A stretch of DNA of 8,543 nt from CANRPC01 sp964456095. Its GTDB lineage: Bacteria > Bacillota_I > Bacilli_A > RFN20 > CAG-449. A model generated the notes under the pieces. The model saw nothing but the letters and a program-made list of their open reading frames with translations, did not search any database and had not been told where the DNA came from. Shown piece by piece: positions 1-7,200 of this stretch. The stretch lies in assembly GCA_964456095.1 (NCBI GenBank), contig CAYVZF010000058.1, positions 1 to 8,543 on the forward strand, read 5' to 3'. A program made the position numbers and the translations under genes. The stretch's first letter is position 1. Every line of letters starts with the position of its first letter.

Positions 1-73
1 TTAGTCAATAAAATATATAAAAAGCCTTTTTTTAAATTTTAAAAAAATGTATAATTTTTTTGTAGTTATTCAT

Positions 74-88
74 GGGGTGATTAAATTG
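74..88 (+). promoter_or_regulatory. Ribosome binding site favouring a TTG start for ezrA
   Basis: GGGGTGAT at 74-81 is a partial but strong match to the anti-Shine-Dalgarno complement (GGAGGTGAT). Eight bases separate its GGGG core from TTG at 86-88. The in-frame ATG at 47 has no purine-rich site upstream, so this site decides the start. The resulting length also fits the EzrA family better. Confidence 0.6.
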
Positions 89-1786
89 TTTTTACTTTCT
101 ATCGCGGAAAAAGTAGTTGCGTTATCAATTTGTTTTATTTTGCTTTTATTAATTATTATTTTTGTTGTTATTCGAATTGCAAAAAAGAAGTTTTATAAAA
201 AGATTGATGATTTTAAGAAAAGTTTCTTAGATGCTAGCGATTATCTTGATGAAACTATTTCGTCATCAATTAATCGTTTTTATGTTATTTCTTTACTAAA
301 TGAGGAGTATACATCTCATTATGCTTATTTTAGTGAAAAAAAAGATGAAATAACAAAAAAATATATTAGTGATTTAAATTCAAAAATTAATAAATTAGAT
401 GCTTTAATTGATGAAAGAAATAATAAAGAGATTAAAGTTCTTTTAACAGAATCATATGAAAAATTAAAAAGTTTTAAAAATGATTTAAAAGTTTTAGAAA
501 ATGAGATAGATGTATTCTTATCTAAAGATGTTGATTGCCATAATCATGCATTAGAATATCAAAAAAAATATCGTGAAATTAAAGATTTATATGATGAAAA
601 TAAGGAATCACTTTCAATGATGGATGAAACATTCGATCAAATATTTTCTAAAATAGATAAAACATTTGAAGAATTTGATAATTTAACTGAATCTGCGCAT
701 TATTCAGAAGCAAAAGATAAAATTGATTCATTAAATGAAGTTTTTAACGCACTTATAAAATCATTAAATGAATTACCAATTTTATGTGCTAGATTAAATT
801 TTGTTTTACCAAAAAAGATTGATGAATTAAATAATCTATATTTAAAATTAGAAGAAGAAAATTATCCTTTATATCATTTAAAAATAAATATAACTATAGA
901 GGATATTAAAAATAGATTAGAATTAATAAAAAAACAAGTAGAATCATTTTCATATAAAAATTCATCAATTTATTTAGATGAATTGGATGAAAAGGTAGAA
1001 GAATTATTAAGTTTATTACAACATGAAATAGAATCAAAAAATTATTTTGATAGTTATAATGAATCAATATATGAAAAATCATCCTCTGTTGAAAAAATGT
1101 ATTTAAAATTAAAAAGAATTATGCCTGAATATAAAAAAATATATGATATAAAAGAATCATATATTGATTTAATGGATTTTATTCAAAAAGAGATTGCTTT
1201 TTTAGGAAAAATTAGAAGAGAATTCGATAATTATATTCATACATCTTCAATGCAACCGTATTCTATTTTAAGAAAAAAGCTTTGTGAATTAGATGAAAAA
1301 AATATATTTATTGATGAAAAATTAAATGAAGTTAATAGATATTTAAAATCTTTAAAAATTGATTCTGATAATGCATATGGTTTATTAGATAAAACATATA
1401 TTTCTTTAAAACAATTAGAATATAAGATATCAGAAATGAATGTTAACTCATTTAAAGATTCATTAGAAAATGATTTTAAACAAGCATATACATCATTAGA
1501 TAATATAGGTATGCTTATTAAAATAACTCCTATTAATGTGGAAGCTTTAAATCTTTCTTCAACAAAAGTTATTGGTTTAGAAAATAAAATTAAAGAAATA
1601 GTTGAAAAGAACATTTCTGTAATGAATGATGCTGAAAGTTCAATATTGTATGCAAATAGATATAGAAAAGATTTTTTTGATGTTCGTCAAGCGTTAATTT
1701 CTTCGGAAGATAATTTTTTTAAAGGAAAATTTGATGAATCATTTGATATTGCTGTTTCTGCGATAAAACAAGTAAAAAAAATGTAA
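86..1786 (+). CDS. ezrA: EzrA, septation ring formation regulator
   Basis: EzrA is a membrane-anchored negative regulator of FtsZ ring assembly that also helps coordinate division and wall synthesis in Bacilli. From the TTG at 86 the protein has 566 residues, close to the roughly 560 usual for the family. One hydrophobic helix (about residues 10-31) is followed by basic residues (RIAKKK), which predicts a short outer N-terminus and a large cytoplasmic part. The rest is almost entirely Glu/Lys/Leu-rich helix and coiled coil, as in the spectrin-like EzrA fold. The C-terminal segment ANRYR (523-527), followed by an L..E..F..G.FD.S..IA pattern, matches the conserved EzrA C-terminal patch. Start choice: TTG at 86 has GGGGTGAT (74-81) at good spacing. 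The ATG at 47 gives 13 more residues but has only A/T sequence before it. No promoter is clear in the 46 upstream bases. Family assignment is firm; the start is an inference. Confidence 0.88.
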   Translation: MFLLSIAEKVVALSICFILLLLIIIFVVIRIAKKKFYKKIDDFKKSFLDASDYLDETISSSINRFYVISLLNEEYTSHYAYFSEKKDEITKKYISDLNSKINKLDALIDERNNKEIKVLLTESYEKLKSFKNDLKVLENEIDVFLSKDVDCHNHALEYQKKYREIKDLYDENKESLSMMDETFDQIFSKIDKTFEEFDNLTESAHYSEAKDKIDSLNEVFNALIKSLNELPILCARLNFVLPKKIDELNNLYLKLEEENYPLYHLKINITIEDIKNRLELIKKQVESFSYKNSSIYLDELDEKVEELLSLLQHEIESKNYFDSYNESIYEKSSSVEKMYLKLKRIMPEYKKIYDIKESYIDLMDFIQKEIAFLGKIRREFDNYIHTSSMQPYSILRKKLCELDEKNIFIDEKLNEVNRYLKSLKIDSDNAYGLLDKTYISLKQLEYKISEMNVNSFKDSLENDFKQAYTSLDNIGMLIKITPINVEALNLSSTKVIGLENKIKEIVEKNISVMNDAESSILYANRYRKDFFDVRQALISSEDNFFKGKFDESFDIAVSAIKQVKKM

Positions 1787-1844
1787 CAAATTAATTATTT
1801 TAGAATGTCTAATTTACATACATTAAAAAAGGAAGGCGATTTAA

Positions 1845-2966
1845 ATGATTTATTTAGATAATGCGGCTTCTACATCTGTTGATGAAGAAGTATTAAGGTC
1901 ATATAATGATTTTGTAAAAGAATATTATGGTAATCCTGCATCTAATCATGGCTATGGCATAAAAAGTGCAGATTTTGAATTGAAGGCAAGAAGACAAATT
2001 GCTTCTTTATTTAATGTTAAAGAAAATGATATTATTTTTACAAGTGGTGCGACTGAAGCTAATAATTTAGCTATAAAAGGTGTTGCTTTATATTATAAAG
2101 ATAGAGGTAAGCATTTAATTACTACTAAAATTGAACATCCATCTGTTTTAGAGGCATTTAAACAATTAGAAAATGATTTTGGTTTTGAAGTAACATATTT
2201 AAATGTTAACGATGAAGGTGTTATTGATATTAATGAATTAAAACAATCTATAAGAGATGATACTATACTAGTATCTATCATGTGCGTTAATAATGAAGTT
2301 GGATCTATTAATAACATAAATGAAATTGGTGAATTATTATCTAATTATAAAAAGATATTTTTTCATAGCGATATAACTCAAGCGGTTTGTAAAATAGATT
2401 TGGATCTAAAATATGTAGATTTAGCATCTCTTTCTCTTCATAAACTACATGGATTTAAAGGTTCTGGAATTTTGATTAAGCGTAATATTATATCTTTAAA
2501 ACCACTTCTTTCTGGAGGTGGGCAAGAATTCGGCTTTAGATCTGGAACTAATAATTTACCAATTGAAGTATCCGCGGCAAAAACATTACGTATAGCATTT
2601 GATAAACAAAAGAAGTATTATAATTATGTTTGTTCTTTAAGGGATTATTTATTTAATGAATTGGAATTGATTGATTTAGTCAAAATTAATTCTACAAGAA
2701 TTGGAAGTCCATATATTATTAATTTCTCAACTAGTAAAAAAGCTTCTGTAGTTGTTGAATACTTATCAAATAAAGGTATTTATGTTTCTACTAAAAGTGC
2801 TTGTTCTTCAAAAAAATCATCATCTAGTTATGTTTTAGAAGCGATGAAAAAAAGTAAAGAAGATGCAAGTAATGCGATTAGAGTATCTTTAAATTACGAA
2901 ACAAAAAAAGAAGAAATTGATGTTTTTCTTTTAGAATTAAAAAATGCTTTAAAAGAAATTAAATAG
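1845..2966 (+). CDS. Cysteine desulfurase (NifS/IscS family), likely sulfur donor to ThiI
   Basis: This is a pyridoxal-phosphate enzyme that converts L-cysteine to L-alanine and holds the sulfur as a cysteine persulfide for transfer. Its 373 residues are usual for the class V aminotransferase fold. Visible motifs are LDNAAST (4-10), GNPASNHG (29-36), SGATEANN (67-74), catalytic His98 in IEHPS, NNEVG (149-153), cofactor-binding Asp176 and Gln179 in HSDITQA, the Schiff-base Lys200 in SLHKLHGFKG, Arg232 in FRSGT, and the persulfide Cys320 in SACSSKKSS. The Pro normally present in HGPKG is Phe204 here. The gene starts at ATG 1845 behind GGAAGG (1831-1836). thiI starts 11 bases after its stop codon, and its Shine-Dalgarno overlaps that stop (TAG). 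The adjacency matches the NifZ-ThiI pair of Bacillus subtilis, so the likely partner is ThiI rather than a Fe-S scaffold. That partner choice is inferred from context. Confidence 0.93.
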   Translation: MIYLDNAASTSVDEEVLRSYNDFVKEYYGNPASNHGYGIKSADFELKARRQIASLFNVKENDIIFTSGATEANNLAIKGVALYYKDRGKHLITTKIEHPSVLEAFKQLENDFGFEVTYLNVNDEGVIDINELKQSIRDDTILVSIMCVNNEVGSINNINEIGELLSNYKKIFFHSDITQAVCKIDLDLKYVDLASLSLHKLHGFKGSGILIKRNIISLKPLLSGGGQEFGFRSGTNNLPIEVSAAKTLRIAFDKQKKYYNYVCSLRDYLFNELELIDLVKINSTRIGSPYIINFSTSKKASVVVEYLSNKGIYVSTKSACSSKKSSSSYVLEAMKKSKEDASNAIRVSLNYETKKEEIDVFLLELKNALKEIK

Positions 2967-2977
2967 GGAGTTAAGTT

Positions 2978-4165
2978 ATGAATAAAGAAATGATAATGGT
3001 AAGATATGGTGAATTAACTACAAAAGGGAAAAATAGACAAAACTTTATTAATGCTTTAGTAGTAAATATTAAACGTATGTTAAGTGATTTTAAAAAATTA
3101 GAATACAGTGTTAAACGTGATCATATCTACATTTATTTAAATGGTGAAGATTATGATAAAATTGAAAGTATTTTAAAGAATGTATCCGGTTTAGCATCTT
3201 TTTCTGTTGTTTATAAAGTTGAAAATGATGTAGAAAAAATTAAAGAAAATGCATTACAATTATGTTTACAAGATGGTGGAAAAACATTTAAAGTAAAGGC
3301 TAAAAGAGCGGATAAAAATTTTTCAATACACAGTGATGAATTAAATAGATTAGTTGCTTCTTATATTCTTAAAAATTCTTCTTTAAAAGTTGATGTTCAT
3401 AATCCTGATATTTTATTATCAATAACTATTAGAGAAGATTGTACTTATATATTTACTTCTGAAGTAAAAGGTGTTGGAGGATATCCACTTGGAATACAAG
3501 GAAAAGCTTTAATGCTTCTTTCTGGCGGTATTGATTCTCCAGTAGCGTGTTATTATATGCTAAGAAGAGGAATTAAAATTGAATGTATTCATTTTGCTTC
3601 ACCGCCATATACATCTGAAGCAGTTATTGATAAATTAAAAGATTTATTGAAAGTATTAAGCTTTTATCAAGGAGATATAAAGTTGCATATTGTACCATTT
3701 ACTGATTTACAACTTAAAATATATGAAAAAGCTGGTGAATCATACGCGATAACAATTATGCGGAGAATGATGTATAGAATCGCGGAAAGAGTAGCAATTA
3801 GAAAAAAATGCTTAATATTAGGAAATGGTGAATCAATAGGACAAGTTGCTTCTCAAACATTAGTTTCTATAAAAGAAATAGAAAGTGTTTGTACTTTGCC
3901 TGTTGTAAGACCATGCGCAGTTTTAGATAAAGTTGACATTATAAAAGAAGCAAGAAACATTAATACATTTGATATATCAATAAGACCATATGAAGATTGT
4001 TGTACTATTTTTGAACCTAAAAATGTAACAACTGCGCCAAAAAAAGAGAAAATAAATAAAATTGAGTCCTCTTTTGATTTTGAATCTTTAATTGATAAGT
4101 GTATTGAAGGGATTGAGACGATTAATATTTCTTATTCATCAAATGAAAGTGAAGAATTCTTTTAA
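2978..4165 (+). CDS. thiI: tRNA 4-thiouridine synthase ThiI, short form without rhodanese domain
   Basis: ThiI adenylates U8 of tRNA with ATP and replaces its oxygen with sulfur to give 4-thiouridine, a near-UV sensor. In some bacteria it also serves thiazole synthesis. The 395-residue protein has the expected order: an N-terminal ferredoxin-like part opening with MVRYGELTTKGKNR (7-20), a THUMP RNA-binding domain (about 60-165), then the PP-loop ATPase with LLSGGIDSP (180-188) and the NGESIGQVASQT block (283-294). The chain ends soon after PYEDCCTIFEP (337-347). The Escherichia coli enzyme has about 480 residues and a C-terminal rhodanese carrying the persulfide cysteine. That domain is absent here, as in B. 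subtilis (about 400 residues), so sulfur probably comes directly from the desulfurase next door. ATG 2978 has TAGGGAG at 2964-2970, which includes the stop codon of the preceding gene and implies translational coupling. Confidence 0.95.
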   Translation: MNKEMIMVRYGELTTKGKNRQNFINALVVNIKRMLSDFKKLEYSVKRDHIYIYLNGEDYDKIESILKNVSGLASFSVVYKVENDVEKIKENALQLCLQDGGKTFKVKAKRADKNFSIHSDELNRLVASYILKNSSLKVDVHNPDILLSITIREDCTYIFTSEVKGVGGYPLGIQGKALMLLSGGIDSPVACYYMLRRGIKIECIHFASPPYTSEAVIDKLKDLLKVLSFYQGDIKLHIVPFTDLQLKIYEKAGESYAITIMRRMMYRIAERVAIRKKCLILGNGESIGQVASQTLVSIKEIESVCTLPVVRPCAVLDKVDIIKEARNINTFDISIRPYEDCCTIFEPKNVTTAPKKEKINKIESSFDFESLIDKCIEGIETINISYSSNESEEFF

Positions 4166-4184
4166 TAAATAATAAAAAAATGCT

Positions 4185-4211
4185 CAAAATATCTTTATAG
4201 GAGGTGTTTTG
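4185..4211 (+). promoter_or_regulatory. Possible RNA hairpin over the ribosome binding site of the 54-aa gene
   Basis: CAAAATATC (4185-4193) can pair along its full length with GGTGTTTTG (4203-4211), counting two G-U pairs in RNA. The loop is TTTATAGGA. The 3' arm plus the loop end hold the strong Shine-Dalgarno AGGAGGTG and stop directly at the ATG. If formed, the hairpin would partly hide the ribosome binding site. It is AT-rich and probably weak, so a regulatory role is only a possibility. Confidence 0.3.
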
Positions 4212-4376
4212 ATGCCATTTGGTAGAAAAAAAGAAGATAATAATTCTTCAAAAACTAATAAAAAAGAAAAGAATATGGATACTTTAGAGATTATTACTAG
4301 CCCTAGTAAAAGAAATAAGCAAGAATGTGGTAGTGATAACTCTAAATCAAGAAGTAAACAAAAAAAGAATAAATAA
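4212..4376 (+). CDS. Small Lys/Ser/Asn-rich protein of unknown function (54 aa)
   Basis: I do not recognise this gene. It is an open frame of 54 codons from ATG 4212 to TAA 4374-4376. The near-perfect Shine-Dalgarno AGGAGGTG (4199-4206), five bases before the ATG, is the main reason to believe it is translated. The product begins MPFGRKKEDNN, is highly basic and low in complexity (Lys, Asn and Ser dominate), and has one more hydrophobic stretch around TLEIIT (24-29) and a single Cys39. There is no signal peptide, membrane segment or known motif. Such a composition suggests a disordered, perhaps nucleic-acid- or ribosome-associated polypeptide, but that is speculative. It starts 46 bases after thiI with no terminator between, and a hairpin terminator follows 15 bases after its stop, so it is probably the last gene of the ezrA-thiI unit. 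Confidence 0.62.
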   Translation: MPFGRKKEDNNSSKTNKKEKNMDTLEIITSPSKRNKQECGSDNSKSRSKQKKNK

Positions 4377-4391
4377 TAGTTTATTAATTAG

Positions 4392-4413
4392 AAAGCATCT
4401 CATGATGCTTTTT
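4392..4413 (+). terminator. Rho-independent terminator after the ezrA–thiI unit
   Basis: AAAGCATC (4392-4399) and GATGCTTT (4404-4411) form an 8-bp stem with the four-base loop TCAT, followed by T residues to 4413. The T tract is short. The hairpin sits between the 54-aa gene and the promoter region of the next gene, where a unit boundary is expected. Confidence 0.75.
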
Positions 4414-4433
4414 AAATTATATTTATTTTTTAC

Positions 4434-4462
4434 TTGCATTAATGTATATTATTTATTATAAA
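4434..4462 (+). promoter_or_regulatory. Possible sigma-A-type promoter of the Ig/VanZ gene
   Basis: TTGCAT (4434-4439) and TATAAA (4457-4462) are separated by 17 bases. The -10 box matches five of six consensus positions, the -35 box only three of six. It lies just downstream of the terminator and about 30 bases before the start codon. The region is so AT-rich that chance -10 matches are common, so this is a moderate call. Confidence 0.42.
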
Positions 4463-4491
4463 AATAAATAATAGTTATGAGGAGGATTGGT

Positions 4492-7158
4492 ATGAAAAAA
4501 TATAATTTTTTTAAATATTTTTGCCTTGTATCATATATAGTTTGCATTATCGTCCTTCTTGTAGAATCGGGATTAAGTGGATCTAAATCTGAAATTCAAA
4601 GTAATACAATCGGGGGTGTAATCGCTAATTTATTTAATAATATTAAAGGTGATCAAACAATTAATGTTGAACCAACATCAATATCTATAAAAGATAAAAT
4701 AGATATTGGATATATTGGAGATAAATATTCACTTGCTGTTAATACATTACCAGAAAATGCAACGTATAAAGAAAATTTTTATAAAAGTAGTAACGAAAAT
4801 GTCGCGAATGTTTCAAATGATGGAGTTGTTTCATTTTTAGATGAAGGCATTGTTACTATTACAGCTTATAATTCTTTTAATAATGAATTGTATGATTCTT
4901 TAACAATTAATGTTTTAAAAAAAGAAGCAAATAGTATTAGTTCAAGTATTGATGCATATAAAGATGAAAATGATATTTATAGTCTTTATCTTGGTAAAAC
5001 GTATTTTATAAATACTAAATTTGAACCAATTGATACTACGATTAAAAGTTTAGAATATAAATTAGATTCTACGTCATATTTATCTATTAATGAGATAACT
5101 GGAGAAATAATTCCATTAAGAATTTCATACAATAATGTATCTATAATAACTATTAAGCATAAAAATTTGATTAGTACATTAAAAGTAAAAATTGTGTATA
5201 AAAAAGAAATATCACTTGAATCAATTAATGTTAATAATGTATCTATTTTTAAAAATGAAATAAAAGAACTTGAAGTGAATTTTTCCCCTAGTGATGCAAC
5301 ATTTAAAGACTATGAACTTGTATCAAAAGATGAAAGTATTATTGAAATTATTGATAACCAAATAAAAGGTATTAATATTGGGAAATGTAATGTAGAAGTA
5401 ATATCTAAGTATAATGATTCTATTAGAACTTTGTGTGAAATTGAAGTAAAAAGTAATCCTAGTGTTAATAACTATGATATAGATTTTATTGATTCTCTTG
5501 TTTTAGGAACTAACTCTGATATTAATATAATTAATATATCTCCTAAATATGCTTCTTATGACTCTATAAAGTATAATAGTTCCGATAATCAAGTGGCAAC
5601 AGTAGATGAATTTGGAAAAATTAATGCTTTGAAAGAAGGTAATTGTATTATTAGTGTAATAATTAATAATATAAAAAAAGAGAAAGAATTATCAGTTATA
5701 AATAAAGTAGATAATGAAACTGAAGATTTTATTTTAAATGTTGATTCTCTTAACTTTTATAAAGATAAAAGAGTATCATTAAGTGAATTAATTACTATTA
5801 ATAACTGGAATCCTAAAATACCAAATGATACGAATATAAAATATGAATTATATGATTCATCATATGGTGATATTGATAGTAATAATAACATTATATTTTC
5901 TAGAATCGGTAATACAAAACTGTATGTTATTCATAAAGATTCAGGTATATATAAAACTATTGATATTAATATTATTGATGAATTTAATATATATGATGAA
6001 AATAACAGTTTAATAAATGATGAAATAAATGATATTGATATTAATGAAATGAAATTATTATATATTTTAGATAGTAATAGCGAACAATCTTATTATATCG
6101 AATCGAATAATTCTATTGATTTATCTTATAATTACTATGATAAAAAAATAGAAATACATTCTATAAATAAGTGTAATAATATTGAAATATCAATAATCCC
6201 TTTATTAGATAATAAGAAGTGTTATGAATTAAAAAAGATAATTAGATTTAATTTTAATCATAAATATATTAATGACTTTTCATATAATTTATATGATGAA
6301 AATAATAATGAGGTTACTACATTATATATTAATAATAATTATCATTTGGATATTAGATTTGATAATGATCCAACAATTAGTAAGTTAATTTATAAGCCAT
6401 CTAATGATTTAATAAAAATTGATGGTGATGGAAACATTAAAGCATTAAAAACTGGTGAATGTAAAATTAAAATAATTGAAGAATACTCAAAAATTGAAAA
6501 AGAATTAGAATTAAAGATTATTAATTTTATTAAAGTTAATGATAAAACACCATTTAAAACTGAATGTATTGATTATGATGAAGAGTCTAATACATATTCT
6601 ATGGTAAATGGGATAAGTGGTTCTTTTAAAATTAATTTTGATGATAAGTCAACATATAAAGTAGTAACTTATACTTCATCTAATAATGAAGTTGCTACAA
6701 TTGGAAGTGATGGAACAATTACACCTATTAGTGTCGGTAAAACTGAAATAAAAGCAGTATGTAATGATAACTATAATGAACCAATTGAAATAACAATCAT
6801 GTTAGAAATTAAAAGACAAGATTTTATTACCGATTTAAAGAATTTCTTTTTGTTTATTAGAAAAAGCATTGGTCATTATGGAGCATTTTTGGTACTTGGT
6901 ATTTTTTCTTCATTTACTTGGTTATTATTTTTAGAAAAAAAGAAGAAAGTATATCCAATTTCAATTAATTTTATTTCTGGTTTTTTAATCGCAGGACTTA
7001 CTGAAATAATACAAATATTTGCCCCTAATAGATTCAATTCTTTCAAAGATGTTTTAATTGATTATTCTGGATTTTTGACTTCTTCGATTATTATAGTTAT
7101 ATTATTTGTAGTTTATGTTAATTATAAAATTAAAAATAAAAATGATAAAAGTGCATAA
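4492..7158 (+). CDS. VanZ-like membrane protein with a long extracellular Ig-like (BIG2) repeat array
   Basis: The protein has 888 residues from ATG 4492, which has AGGAGG (4480-4485) six bases upstream. The in-frame ATG at 4477 adds five residues but overlaps this site, so it is unlikely. Order of parts: a transmembrane helix (about 7-24); a polar stretch ESGLSGSKSE (25-34); about eight Ig-like units of 80-100 residues between 60 and 773; then three helices (about 795-814, 823-842, 861-876) and a short basic tail. The clearest BIG2-type signatures are SSNENVANVSNDG (99-111), SSDNQVATVDEFG (363-375) and SSNNEVATIGSDG (729-741). Each is followed by a turn such as ALKEG or PISVG and a closing strand. 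The C-terminal block has VanZ hallmarks: RKSIGHYG (790-797), then Glu838, Gln841, Arg847 and Asp853 in an E..Q.FAPNR....D pattern. VanZ itself gives low-level teicoplanin resistance by an unknown mechanism, but most family members have no assigned function. The Ig array is predicted to lie outside the membrane and may bind wall, host or neighbouring surfaces (inference). Confidence 0.85.
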   Translation: MKKYNFFKYFCLVSYIVCIIVLLVESGLSGSKSEIQSNTIGGVIANLFNNIKGDQTINVEPTSISIKDKIDIGYIGDKYSLAVNTLPENATYKENFYKSSNENVANVSNDGVVSFLDEGIVTITAYNSFNNELYDSLTINVLKKEANSISSSIDAYKDENDIYSLYLGKTYFINTKFEPIDTTIKSLEYKLDSTSYLSINEITGEIIPLRISYNNVSIITIKHKNLISTLKVKIVYKKEISLESINVNNVSIFKNEIKELEVNFSPSDATFKDYELVSKDESIIEIIDNQIKGINIGKCNVEVISKYNDSIRTLCEIEVKSNPSVNNYDIDFIDSLVLGTNSDINIINISPKYASYDSIKYNSSDNQVATVDEFGKINALKEGNCIISVIINNIKKEKELSVINKVDNETEDFILNVDSLNFYKDKRVSLSELITINNWNPKIPNDTNIKYELYDSSYGDIDSNNNIIFSRIGNTKLYVIHKDSGIYKTIDINIIDEFNIYDENNSLINDEINDIDINEMKLLYILDSNSEQSYYIESNNSIDLSYNYYDKKIEIHSINKCNNIEISIIPLLDNKKCYELKKIIRFNFNHKYINDFSYNLYDENNNEVTTLYINNNYHLDIRFDNDPTISKLIYKPSNDLIKIDGDGNIKALKTGECKIKIIEEYSKIEKELELKIINFIKVNDKTPFKTECIDYDEESNTYSMVNGISGSFKINFDDKSTYKVVTYTSSNNEVATIGSDGTITPISVGKTEIKAVCNDNYNEPIEITIMLEIKRQDFITDLKNFFLFIRKSIGHYGAFLVLGIFSSFTWLLFLEKKKKVYPISINFISGFLIAGLTEIIQIFAPNRFNSFKDVLIDYSGFLTSSIIIVILFVVYVNYKIKNKNDKSA
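5986..6309 (+). repeat. Internal repeat marking two adjacent Ig-like units
   Basis: Two near-identical stretches begin at 5986 and 6286 in the Ig/VanZ gene. Both contain TATATGATGAAAATAA and encode (I/L)YDENN at residues 500-505 and 600-605, exactly 100 codons apart. They mark the starts of two successive Ig-like units and suggest unit duplication followed by heavy divergence. The short length and AT-rich code leave room for coincidence. Confidence 0.4.
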
Positions 7159-7189
7159 AAAAAGTGGCATCTAATTTACCACTTTTTTT
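7157..7189. terminator. Bidirectional terminator between convergent units
   Basis: AAAAAAAGTGG (7157-7167) pairs with CCACTTTTTTT (7179-7189) around an 11-base loop. On the plus strand the GTGG/CCAC core is followed by seven T residues. On the minus strand the run of A gives the mirror T tract. It therefore fits termination of both the Ig/VanZ gene, whose stop codon TAA overlaps its first arm, and the rplT operon ending at 7201. Confidence 0.85.
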
Positions 7190-7200
7190 AATAATTTAAA

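Noticed and set aside
19..33. AAAAAGCC followed by seven T residues, like the 3' arm of a terminator
   Set aside because: The 5' arm would lie outside the window, so a hairpin cannot be shown. It may well end an upstream gene.
1237..1614. Open frame of 125 codons on the minus strand inside ezrA
   Set aside because: It lies wholly within the convincing EzrA frame, has no ribosome binding site, and its composition mirrors the complementary AT-rich codons.
1787..1844. Possible internal promoter between ezrA and the desulfurase (TAGAAT at 1801, TTTACA at 1813)
   Set aside because: The two boxes are in the wrong order and no partner box occurs at 16-18 bases from either. Chance matches are expected in such AT-rich sequence.
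2093..2317. Minus-strand frame of 74 codons inside the desulfurase gene
   Set aside because: It is a shadow of a gene with all catalytic motifs intact, without its own start signals or recognisable features.
4492..7158. Reading the Ig/VanZ protein as a glycopeptide resistance determinant
   Set aside because: There are no vanRS, vanHAX or related genes in the window, and most VanZ-family proteins have no link to resistance.
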